NCBI GenBank assembly: GCA_000310025.1
Contig: FN648619.1
Coordinates: forward strand, 777,806 to 809,825
From: Ectocarpus siliculosus
Lineage: Eukaryota; Sar; Phaeophyceae; Ectocarpales; Ectocarpaceae
Reading direction: 5' to 3'
Length of the DNA: 32,020 nucleotides
The notes below the pieces were generated by a model that was given only the letters and a program-made list of their open reading frames with translations, had not been told where the DNA came from and searched no databases. Below are positions 23,346-32,020 of this stretch, piece by piece. Numbering within the stretch: the stretch's first letter is position 1; every line of letters starts with the position of its first letter. Both the position numbers and the translations under genes were made by a program.

Positions 23346-24809
23346 CAGCCGGAGAGGGAGGAAACGCCAAAACAACATACTGATGTTTGAATACCCCGTG
23401 GCCTACATCCCATTGCCTCGCAATACTCAATTGTTTCTGCCGCGTGATTACTGCGTCTGGTGCCCTCCTCATGTTTCCGTTTTTCATTTCTTTCATTCTA
23501 TTTTGCAGCTTTGTCTCTCACCTGGCCATTACATTTCATTCATTGTTGGGCGCATTTTGGCAGCCGGCATGCATGGACTCTTGCGTTGATATGTGAAAGC
23601 AGGATCAATAACTGGCTGTTGTTGTTCGTGGATGGCTGGATAGCAGCGGGATATCAAAACACTCGGTTGCGCTAGCAAGAGTAATTTTGACCCGGGAATC
23701 CGAACTAGAGATATCACGTCCCCCCCCCACTCTGTCTGCTCGCCGTGCAATCTGCCGTCTGACCAATTTTTTGCTTTCAATGCACCAGCTGGTGCATGTA
23801 CCCTTGTCATCAAGTTGACCGTCCAGCGAATGTTCCCTTGATTTCTGTCGCTGCCACCTTCTTCTCGAGGTAACTGCTGGTGCTAGTGCTGGTCCTGCGT
23901 GCATGATGCCTCTGGTATCACCGAATCCTCCCGCTCCCAATATAAGTGAAAATTAGAGTCGCTCAACAACAACCTCAAACTGATGGGACCCCCACAATCC
24001 ATCTTGGAATCGCCGATTTCACTGTGCCAATGTAGGAGAGAGTATACTCAAAATTTCGTTTGCCGGGCACCACTCGTTAATGCCTTCTTCTGTACATTTT
24101 ATATTGATCACGCAGGCAGAAGAAGCGGGGCACAGTACCACGTTGAGGAGGGGCTGGGGGAAGAAACATAAATGGGTGGGGGAGTCGTGCATGCCGTAGT
24201 CGTTAGATCATGCCCTCACATCCTCACAAAGCCGGGGCGGACCACACCGGGTGCTCCCCGGACCAGGCTCCCACAACCGAGCGCGAAGCGCCGTGAGGTA
24301 TTCGGCGAGTCGCATGGGGGGCACGCTGCATCCTGCTAAGGGTGTTCGTCATCTTGTGCTTACTTCCTTGCATACGGGCGACAGCTGCGAATGACTTTAT
24401 TTTGTTTCTGGTGCTTGCACTTACAGAGACAGTCATAAGTAAGCACTGAGTAACTGCCTCGAGGGTGCTTGGCCAAGTCAACACAACGTGGTGGGATCAT
24501 TCCCTTTGCCCGGAGTGAGGGTTCTCGAACCCCGCACAGAACAATCTTCTCGGCCGTACTGTATGTAGTAATTTACCGCAAAAAGAAAACAATGGCAAAA
24601 ACAAAAGCGGTAACAACGTGGTTGCCGAGTTCACGAAGTGATCGACGTGTTCTACAACGTCGTTGCCAAGTAACGAAAACCCGACCCCGATGGCAAACAC
24701 CGGGGGGGGGGGGATGGGTGGGGGGGGAGGGGTAATGGGGTAATGCACGAAGTAATGCCGTACTTTTGCCAGGTCAATGATTGGTTGTGGGGTGGGGTCT
24801 GTTTTTTTC
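23346..24809. other. spacer without recognisable gene
   Basis: About 1.5 kb of unassigned sequence. The only distinct structure is the G-rich tract at 24702-24740, listed separately. Confidence 0.4.
24702..24740 (+). repeat. G-rich tract with G-quadruplex potential
   Basis: Runs of 12, 3, 8, 4 and 4 G are separated by 1-5 bases, enough for at least one intramolecular quadruplex on the plus strand. It lies just upstream of the LINE E1 remnant. Confidence 0.6.
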
Positions 24810-25420
24810 GGTGGCACCTCAAAGCAGCGTGTAAGGGAGTGGCCGCAGCAGTCGAAACGAGCATATATGCCCACCTGGACAGATATGTGACGGGACTCGA
24901 AGCGATCTACAAGGACCGCGATATGCGAGGCCTCTACCAACACCTCAAGAGATCAGCGGGGCTCAGTGGGAGACAAGCGGGAGTACAGCAGCCCGTTGCG
25001 GACGAGAATGGCGTCCTGCTCCGGAGAAAGAACGACATCCTCCAGCGATGGGCGAGATTCTTCGGCACCCTCCTCAACACCAAGTTCACCACCCTGAACC
25101 CAGACATCATCGAACAAGTGACGCAGCGACCGGCGACACGTGCCACTCGACGCTTGGGAGCGGTGCCAGACCATCAAGGTGTTGTACAAGAAGGGTGACC
25201 GGTCCAACTGCAACAACTTCAGGGGGATCTCGCTCCTATCTCACGTAGGCAAGGTCTCCATCTAGATCATCACCAACCGCCTAAGCGCCTTCTGCGAAAG
25301 CAACAACATCCTCCCGGAGGAACAATGCGGGTTCCGACCTGGGCGATCCACCATCGACATGCTGTTCGTCGTGCGCCGACTCCAGGATTTGGGGCGGAGA
25401 AGAAAAATACCACTCTACAT
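24810..25420 (+). pseudogene. LINE E1, 5' remnant: pre-RT region and start of reverse transcriptase, decayed
   Basis: The plus strand reads the region before the RT core (LEAIYKDRDMRGLYQHLK, then DILQRWARFFGTLLNTKF), matching E2's FYRYLK and [18 protein letters not shown] deletion and frameshift near 25140 removes the [13 protein letters not shown]-type segment. The frame then resumes with [20 protein letters not shown], a TAG stop at 25263-25265, and ILPEEQCGFRPGRSTIDMLF. It breaks at 25420 where E2 is inserted, and continues at 28410. No endonuclease domain is seen upstream, so the copy is also 5'-truncated. The 5' boundary is approximate. Confidence 0.85.
25414..25420. repeat. target-site duplication of E2, left copy
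   Basis: TCTACAT, identical to 28403-28409, lies directly next to the (TTG)n that is the reverse complement of E2's (CAA)n tail. Confidence 0.85.
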
Positions 25421-28402
25421 TGTTGTTGTTGTTTCTCTCACATTAGCTCTATAGTCTAGTCCACAAAAATGGGGAGCCCGTGGTCGCAAAACCCGGCACA
25501 TATGACGCCGCGGGGAAACAAAACAAGAATAGAGTACAAACCACTCGGAAAAAGAAAACAAAATGATAGAAAGAAAAGAACAGCTACCGCACCGACCGGT
25601 CGAGAAAAGGAGCCCTAGGAAACCGATCAAAATAAAACAAACAAAAAAAGGCAAAAATATTAACGGGAAAAGGAGGACGCTTCCCATACCCGCCTAAAAA
25701 AATCAACGGGTACCGTACCAGCATCAGGCACTACGCACCAGGGCATGGGAGTAATGGAGGCGACAGAGCAAAGAGGCGGCAGATGGGCAGACAGCGATCT
25801 ATATAACAGCAAAAGAAACAGCAAAAGGGAGATCAACGTACCCAACAAGGCAGAGTAGGCAGGGAGGACATGAAAAAAGAAGCACAGCACTGAGGCCGAA
25901 GGCAATACAAAGGACATACAGGAGTATAGCATACAGCAGGGAGGGGAACAGGGCGCAACAACATCAGCCGGGTACATAGTTCGCCTAAGTGCTGCTTCGG
26001 CCGCCCTGCTCGCTTCTACAGCAGCAGCGCCCGGTCGCCGTTTCTTCCCCACCGCCGCTTCCCCGACCCTCTTTCTCTTCGGTGCCGAGATGGCCGTACT
26101 CCCTGCTTCGCGCTGGCGCTTCGCGGACGCTTCCGCCTCCTGTCTGTACCATTTCCTCATGAACCATGCCGCCCCGTCCTCGACCTTGTTGTACCACGCT
26201 TCCGGGTCCTTGGCGCTCCCTTTCCATTTCCCCCCTTCCTTTTCGTCTCCCATGTTGAACGGCACGAGGTCCTCTCCTAGACGAGACACCCAGTCGCTCT
26301 CCTGCCCGCCCCGGTATCCCACGCCCCCCGCCATCGCTCCTACCAGCATGCGCTTGGGGAGGCGGTTGTCCTCCATGCGCATAACAAAGCCCGCGAAACC
26401 CAGTCTCCGTTTGCGCACGGTGGCCTCGATGGTTTCGTCGCAGCCGGCCTGGATGAGGGCCTGGGCATAGGACAGGGGGCGGTCTGAGCGTTTCCGCTTG
26501 CTCCAGCCGATGCACCGTGTCAGGAACTGGCGGTGGGTCCCATTGAGCTTCGTGTAGTGCTCCGCTGTTAGGCTCCACGAGGCGCACCCGTATAGGAGAG
26601 TCTCCACCACTTCAGCCTGGAGTAGCCGGATCTTGAGCTGGCGGTCGGCCCGTCGCCTGTCGTACATCGAAGCACTGTTCCGGCGGCAGCACTTCCACGC
26701 TCGGCAGCTGCGGCTCATGATGTCCCGGTCGGCCTTCCCGTCCGCGCAGATGGTACGTCCGAGGTACACAAACCAATCTGTCTGCTTGTGCGTCTGGCCG
26801 GCGGCGCTGACCGTGAACGGGCGTTCCTCGATCCCTTTCGGCAGCATGCACATGATCTCCGTCTCTGGCTCCGATACCATCAGTCCGAACAGGCCGGCCA
26901 CGCGCACGATGACCGACATCATCTTCTCGAGACTCTCCGGCGAGCGCGAGACGATGGCCGCGTCGTCAGCGTAGAGCATTGCCCACAGGGCCTCCACGTC
27001 CGTCACCACCGTCGTCTTCTTCCCCGCCGACCTGCCCTTCTTGCCCATGTACTCCACTTGTGTCCCGATCTTGACCATGTCCGCCGTTACCTTGGGGTCC
27101 TTGTCGAACTCGGCCACGGCGACCGTGAGCATCGCGGCAAAGAACAAGTTGAACAGCAGCGGGGCCAGGTTGCATCCCTGTCGGAGGCCTTGGCCCACGT
27201 CGAACCATTCCGAGTACTGCCCGTCGTCCGTTCGGACGCGGCGCCCTCCTGCCCTCGTGGAAGTGGCGAATGACCGCCAGCATCTTCGGGGGCACGCCAA
27301 AGCGTCGGAGCACGTCCCACAGCAGGTCTCGGTCCACCGAATCGTACGCCTTGGTGAGGTCGACGAAGCACGCGAAGACCGCAGTACTCTTCTTCCTCGC
27401 GAGCTCATAGAGCCGCTGGATCGCGAACAGCATGTCGAGCGTCGACCGGTGTGGGCGGAAACCGCTCTGCTCCTCCGGGAGGATGCCCTCTCGCTCGCAG
27501 TAGTGGCTCAGTCGTGTAGCGACGACCTTAACAGCACCTTGCCGGCGTGGGCGACGAGAGAGATGCCCCGGTAGTTGCCGCACTCCATCGTATCCCCCTT
27601 CTTGAACAGCACTTTGATGGTGGCATCCTTCCACTGCTGTGGTACGTCCCACGTCTGCCACACGTCCACGACGATGGCGTGGAATTCGCGGAGGAGGCCT
27701 TGATCTCCGTCCAGGAAAATCTTGATCAGCTCAGCCGGTAGGTCGTCCGGCCCGGCGGCCTTTCTGTTGGCCATTTCCCGTACCGCTTCCTCAACCTCGA
27801 AAAGAGATGGGATGTCGTCGAGTGGCACGCACGTGGGCCACCGCTTGACCTTGTCAGCCGCATGGAGGTCGATGGTCGGCGACTTGGTGTTGAGAAGCTT
27901 GTGGAACCACCGCGCCCACCGTTGGCGAATAAACGTGGGGTCCCGTAGGACCTTGCCGTCCTCGTCCTTGATGTTCTGAGAGGTGAACGACCTCTTACCT
28001 TCGATGTCGATCATCTTCAGGTACCTGTAGAAACCCGCCTGATCCCCCTCGCGGCTCTTCTTCTCGAGCTGCCGTACATAGCCCACGAAGAACGGTTCCA
28101 GTGCTCTCCACCTCGCGATGTTGCGCTTCTTCCGCGCTGCCTTGAGCATCGCCTTCAGGGTCGCCTCGAAGGCGCTGTTCTTTGAGGCCCCACGCAGTTG
28201 CTGCTGGGCCGCCCTAATCTCTTTAGACACTTCGGAGATCTCGTGCTGCGCTTCGCTCGTGTACCAGCCTCTCTGCCCTCGTGCGCACCTCGCCAGCGGC
28301 GCGGTCTAGGCAGCGGCCGACATTACTATATCCGTCAGCTCGGCGGCGGTCTCTCCCGTTGGCCGCCTGGGCGCCGTGGGCGGAGGGCGGCTGGAGGCCC
28401 TG
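25421..28402 (-). mobile_element. LINE E2, 5'-truncated non-LTR retrotransposon nested in E1
   Basis: A 2982-bp minus-strand insertion. Its 5' end (28402) lies in the linker before the RT domain, with no apurinic endonuclease, as expected from incomplete target-primed reverse transcription. Its 3' end has a 3' UTR, the core ggctccccatttttgtgg..taatgtgaga and a (CAA)n tail. It is flanked by TCTACAT on both sides. It interrupts E1 between codons for ...KIPLY and MCFVDL..., which read as one frame once E2 is removed. Confidence 0.9.
25660..28305 (-). pseudogene. reverse transcriptase ORF of LINE E2, broken by two frameshifts
   Basis: The minus strand reads a pre-RT helical region, then [41 protein letters not shown], the catalytic motif [12 protein letters not shown] (about 27335-27370), [17 protein letters not shown] and the active-site LYADDAA (about 26961-26978). 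A C-terminal region after the RT includes LLQAEVVETLLYGCASW. The frame shifts twice: one base is missing at about 27529-27531 (after GKVL) and one extra base lies at about 27238-27244 (after FHEGRRA). Otherwise the sequence is open to 25660, with a long hydrophobic or spurious tail after about 25980. Known role of the family: cDNA synthesis at a nicked target. I do not assign a clade. Confidence 0.9.
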
Positions 28403-28409
28403 TCTACAT
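28403..28409. repeat. target-site duplication of E2, right copy
   Basis: TCTACAT directly follows the 5' end of E2, and E1 coding sequence (TACATGTGCTTCGTCGAC) resumes through it. Confidence 0.85.
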
Positions 28410-30368
28410 GTGCTTCGTCGACCTGAAGAAGGCGAATAATTCGGGGACCGAGAGCTGCTGTGGAAGGTCCTGGCCAGGGCCGGGATTCCTGATAAGATGA
28501 TCGCCGTCATCCGCCAATTCCACGACGGAATGCGGGCCCGGGTGCGCATGGACGACGGAGAGTTTCGGTCTGGTTCTTGGTCACACAAGGCCTATGACAA
28601 GGGTGTGTGCTGTCCCCACTGCTTCAATATCTTCTTCGCCGCGGTCATCGAGGTCGTTGCCATTCGATTCAGCGAGGATGATGTTATCTGGAGAACCTCG
28701 CGTACCTGGAGGAGGAGACGGGAGCGGGGGCGAGGACACCACTTGACCGAGTGCGGAGGGCGGTATGGGGGATGCTGTATGCCGATGACGCCGGCGTCGT
28801 ATCGACGTCTGCCGAAGGACTGGCGAGAATGATGACCGTCATCGTGGAGATTTTCGGAGAGTTCGGGCTGACGGTATCGGAGAAGAAGACGGAGACGCTC
28901 CTGATGCGCGCAAAGGAAACGCACACAACAACACCACCGACCCCCTGCCGCCACCGCTGATCATCGAGGCAGCAGGGCCGAGGTATGCCCAGACGCCTGA
29001 ATTCAGGTACCTAGGTGGCCTCGTCAACGAACATGGCGACCTCAACCGTGAGATCAATTACCAGAGCAGAACGGCGTGGGCATGCGTCAGGAGATATGGC
29101 CACGAGCTCTTCGACAGGCGTTCCGACTGAAGACTCGGCTGCTCCAGGCCGAGGCGATGGAGGCACTGCTGTACGGCTGCATGACATGGGCCCCACGTCA
29201 AGACCAATACCGGACGTTGCGGACGATACACCACCGACTGCTCCTGCGAGTTATCGGTTACCAACGCAAGAAGGGCACCTACCGGCAGCTTTCCTACGCC
29301 CGGACCCTGAAGAGGGTTGGGTGCCAGAGCGTGGAAACCACTATCCGGCAACGGCGCCTGCTGATCGCGGGAGCGCTGGTAAGACAGCCAGACGGACGAC
29401 TCCCGAAACGGGTGATGCTTGGCGAACTAGTGGGGGGGGGAGGGTCCAGGCAGGGGGAAACCGGAGCAAAACTGGCAGATGTGCCTGAAGGACGACCTCA
29501 AGATGTTCGAAGCAGAGCATGGATCTACGGACGCCGAGCCATGCTTCTTCGGAGTCCCGGAAACAACTTGGATGGAAGCAGCGAAGGTGGACCGGGGGGT
29601 ACCGTGGCATACAGGGGTACTGCAGGGAGCTAAGAGGTCCATGGCCTCCTGGCACAAGAAGGAAGAGAAGGCTAGCCGACAGCGAGCGCTCAAACAAAAC
29701 AAGAAGTCCGACAACAACACGGACATGGCAACAACCACGTGGGTGGGAGGGGTACAGCAGGCGGACGAGACGGCGAGGAAAGGCAGGAAACGCGAAGAGG
29801 CGGACCGAGTGGCGCGAAACACCGTGCCGAAATGAACCTCTTGCTTGACTTATCCTCCCCCCCCCCCCCGGCACTGCACCATTGCACCAACTCCCCGCGA
29901 GCGATGACGTGCATGGGCTGCCTCGAGTGGCCCGCTTTGTCTTGTGTTGTTTTGTGTTGTTCCGTTTGGTTGTTTGTTGTTTGTCGCTAAGGCGTGTGTA
30001 TTTCTCTGTCTGTCTGTGTCTTTCTCTTTCCCTTTGCTTCTCTCCGTCTGCTCTCTTCCTTTCTTTTTCTTTTTCTTTTTCTTTATCTTTTTCTCTTTCT
30101 TGTTCTTTTTCGTTTTACTACTTTTTCTATATTTTTCCAATCTAGGGTTACCTCGCATAGGGTGCAGAGAGGCGAGCGGAGTGGCCTAGACTATCTGTCG
30201 TTGACTTTTATTGGCTCGCGGATCCTTCGGGTCCATTTTTTTTTCGTATACCTTTTTTGGGTAAGTTAGCCTGTGACCACGGGAATCGACCCCGTCAAGT
30301 GTTAGACTATTTGTACGGACGGAAGAAGGTACTGAGCAGAGAGAACGGAACGGGTTTTTAATGTGAAG

Positions 30369-30400
<32 letters not shown>
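28410..30400 (+). pseudogene. LINE E1, 3' remnant: rest of reverse transcriptase, 3' UTR and (CAA)n tail
   Basis: The plus strand continues FVDLKKA, then shifts frame near 28431-28445 to [19 protein letters not shown] and [10 protein letters not shown]. It shifts again near 28700 to [16 protein letters not shown] (YADD at about 28777-28788), followed by FGLTVSEKKTETLLM. Later pieces in other frames read EFRYLGGLVNEHGDL, LLQAEAMEALLYGCMTW and RQRRLLIAGALVRQPDGRLP. With this many frameshifts it is clearly dead and older than E2. From about 29835 comes a 3' UTR with a pyrimidine-rich tract (30000-30130), then gtgaccacggg, tagactat, ggtactgag and aatgtgaagacaacaac. Confidence 0.85.
30262..30400 (+). 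repeat. 3'-terminal core of the LINE family with (CAA)n tail
   Basis: The order gaccacggg, a C-rich block, tagactat, taatgtga and (CAA)n is shared with the last 70 bases of E2 and with the truncated copy at 8413-8277. The reverse complement of 30282-30292 is GGGTCGATTCC, one base from the tRNA B-box consensus GGTTCGANNCC, with flanking bases that can form a 5-bp stem (ACGGG/CCCGT). Whether this is tRNA-derived is open. Confidence 0.6.
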
Positions 30401-30401
<1 letters not shown>

Positions 30402-31688
30402 TACACACACGGACGAACGCTCCGAGGTACCTCTCTCTGCGGTGACTTACTGCTCTTACCGAAAAAAATTATCACCCCTTCCTTGCAGTGCAGCTGATTC
30501 GCAAGGCAACCATAATTCCACCGAGCGTGGTTTCCATAACTGATGGTTGGCAACAAAGGCAAAACGTTGGTGGCTCCGAGGGAAATATAGAATATTGGCG
30601 GAAATAAATGTGTAAACGCGGAAATGCTTGACGTTGGCTGGTGGGGTCGTGGGCTGGTGTGATGCGGAATAGGGTTTTTTGTTGAGAGTATGTAGACAGA
30701 TTGGGGTGCGGAGAAGGCGGGGATGTTTGTTTTCAGTCGAAAGGGGGCAACATTCCCGTAGTGAAGTACATTCATGATGGAGTTGGGGGGGGGATTGGGG
30801 GCAAAGGGGGTGGAGTCAGTTGCTGCTGCGCCGCATTGATTGGACGAAAAACGACCGCGGCTTGGCGGATTGAAGAAAATACGACAGTTGGTTTTTTTTT
30901 TCTCCCATTATTGGACTCTGTCGTCTGGCCCTCTGGCCCCGATCCTCCACTTGTACTAGCTAGTCGACCCAACCGGGGTCACATAGGAGGGGGGGGGTTG
31001 GACCCCCTCCTGCGGTTCCTGCCTGGGAAATTTTATCGCGAGAAGGTACAGCAATCCCTTCCCTCCCGACGAATGACGTCGATCAAGTTTACTAACAGCG
31101 AGCTTTGCAGCGGGTCGCTTCCAACTTAGACCAGTGTGTGTTTGTGTATGCATATGCATATGAATACTATACGAGAGATTCCATCACATGTAATCCCGGC
31201 GTCAGTCTACACGTACGTTACATGGTTGCATTTGACGCATCATATACATACGTCGGCCAAGATCAGACAGGAAGGTTTATAGCTCCTTGCGTCTGGGTCG
31301 TCTCACCTTCCCTTCGGCAGTGCTGCGATCGATCGTAACTCGAGAAGAAGGTTCCAGCGATCCCTCCCCTCCTGTATGTTTTCATCCCCACCTACCCTGG
31401 TGCCACTTTACACCTTTCTTTCAGGCATAGATTTCAAGCACAGGGACAATTCTTGCTTTTGTTGTCCGACCTGCCCCGTGCAGTGCTTGCCTTCGATGAT
31501 TATTTTTGAGCGGACGGTTTCGGCAGTAGCGCCATTGTTGCTGTTTACTCGTGGCCGGTCGCGCCGATGGTTCAAGGCCGGTCGCCCCGAATACCTTTTG
31601 GATTGATTGGATGTAAATGTGTAGACTTCAACAGTAGTCTAGAGGGAAAACGTCGTAAACCTAAACCTATGTACTGTGTTCAGCCTCG
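30401..31688. other. spacer without recognisable gene
   Basis: About 1.3 kb between the E1 tail and the coding-like segment at the right edge. G runs occur at 30784-30792 and 30990-30998. ORFs are short and unrecognisable. The right part should include the upstream region of the next gene if that gene is real. Confidence 0.4.
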
Positions 31689-32020
31689 ATGGGTGAGGAC
31701 GACCATTCCGGGAGCGGCGGCGATATCGACGACGACGGCGACGACCCAGCAGCGGCAGCAGCAGCAGAGGACGGAGGTGGAGCAGCGGCGGTCCCCATCG
31801 CATGCGGCCACGGAAGCGGCGACACGGCGGCACCAGGCGAAGGTGCAGGCCATGACGCAGGCCCCGGCGGCGGTGGCGACGGTGACGGCCCGGCGGCGGC
31901 AGCAGCGGGCGTCGGTGGAGCGGCGGCGGTCCCCGTCACAGGCGGCCTCGGGAGCGGCGACACGGCGGCTCCAGGCGAAGGTGCAGGCCATGACGCAGGC
32001 CCCGGTGGCGGCGGCGACTG
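31689..32020 (+). CDS. acidic Gly/Ala-rich coding-like segment with 46-residue repeats, 3' end outside window
   Basis: From ATG at 31689 one plus-strand frame stays open to the window edge. It starts MGEDDHSGSGGDIDDDGDD, then poly-Ala (from GCA/GCG codons) and a repeat that begins GGAAAVP, passes SGDTAAPGEGAGHDAGPGGG, and starts again 138 nt later (31776 and 31914). The repeat period is a multiple of three and the two copies differ mostly by synonymous or conservative changes, which favours this frame. An acceptor-like ttcag at 31680-31684 could make it an internal exon. Function is unknown. Minus-strand frames are also open, so the strand is not certain. Confidence 0.4.
   Translation, partial: MGEDDHSGSGGDIDDDGDDPAAAAAAEDGGGAAAVPIACGHGSGDTAAPGEGAGHDAGPGGGGDGDGPAAAAAGVGGAAAVPVTGGLGSGDTAAPGEGAGHDAGPGGGGD

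Noticed and set aside
25985-26587. A 200-codon minus-strand ORF and other alternative frames across E2
   Set aside because: They are out of frame with the reverse transcriptase motifs and do not resemble any protein.
30368-30400. (CAA)n and (TTG)n runs as independent microsatellites
   Set aside because: The runs at 30368-30400, 8277-8315 and 25421-25433 each directly follow a LINE 3' core, so they are better explained as retrotransposon tails.
1-32020. CRISPR array, tRNA or rRNA genes, operons or prokaryotic defence systems
   Set aside because: The repeats are tandem satellites or LINE ends without equal spacers. I found no full tRNA cloverleaf or rRNA by eye, and the gene structure is clearly eukaryotic.

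Overview
This is a eukaryotic nuclear window, most likely from a brown alga (Phaeophyceae) or a close photosynthetic stramenopile. Genes are split by many introns with GTRAGY donors, and exons are GC-rich and Ala/Gly/Pro-rich. One gene starts with a signal peptide followed by an ASAFAP-like motif and a Ser/Arg-rich transit peptide, the targeting system of secondary red-derived plastids. The rest is TA- and repeat-rich spacer with decayed LINE retrotransposons. A run of 127 N sits at 15600-15726. All gene models here come from reading splice signals and phases by eye, without transcript data.

Layout. 1-1698 (+): the 3' end of a gene for the COMPASS/SET1 histone-methyltransferase subunit RBBP5 (Swd1), with a very long low-complexity tail. 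1699-5218: spacer with a long imperfect hairpin at 4487-4647. 5219-10933 (-): an eight-exon gene for a 274-aa plastid-targeted membrane protein that resembles the DUF1118/RIQ thylakoid family. Its introns hold three truncated LINE 3' ends, a 92-bp tandem duplication and a foldback. 10934-15456: spacer with a five-copy, roughly 300-bp satellite at 12405-13840 and a decayed coding-like stretch. 15457-17947 (-): a four-exon orphan gene crossing the N gap. 18530-19325 (-): a two-exon orphan gene for a small secreted protein, possibly the 5' part of the same gene. 19326-24809: spacer with one isolated exon-like ORF.

24810-30400: a nested pair of non-LTR retrotransposons. An old, badly decayed LINE (E1, +) is split by a younger 5'-truncated LINE (E2, -, 25421-28402). 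E2 is flanked by a 7-bp duplication (TCTACAT at 25414-25420 and 28403-28409) and ends in a (CAA)n tail. Removing E2 in silico rejoins the E1 reading frame. E1 and E2 share a 3'-end core, and its truncated copies explain several apparent microsatellites elsewhere in the window. 31689-32020 (+): an acidic, Gly/Ala-rich coding-like segment with 46-residue repeats that runs off the edge.

The genes do not form an operon or pathway; they are unrelated nuclear neighbours. I found no CRISPR array, tRNA, rRNA or prokaryotic-type system. The most informative items are the nested LINE insertion, the shared LINE 3' core spread into the introns of the plastid gene, the plastid protein itself and the satellite with a preserved stem.
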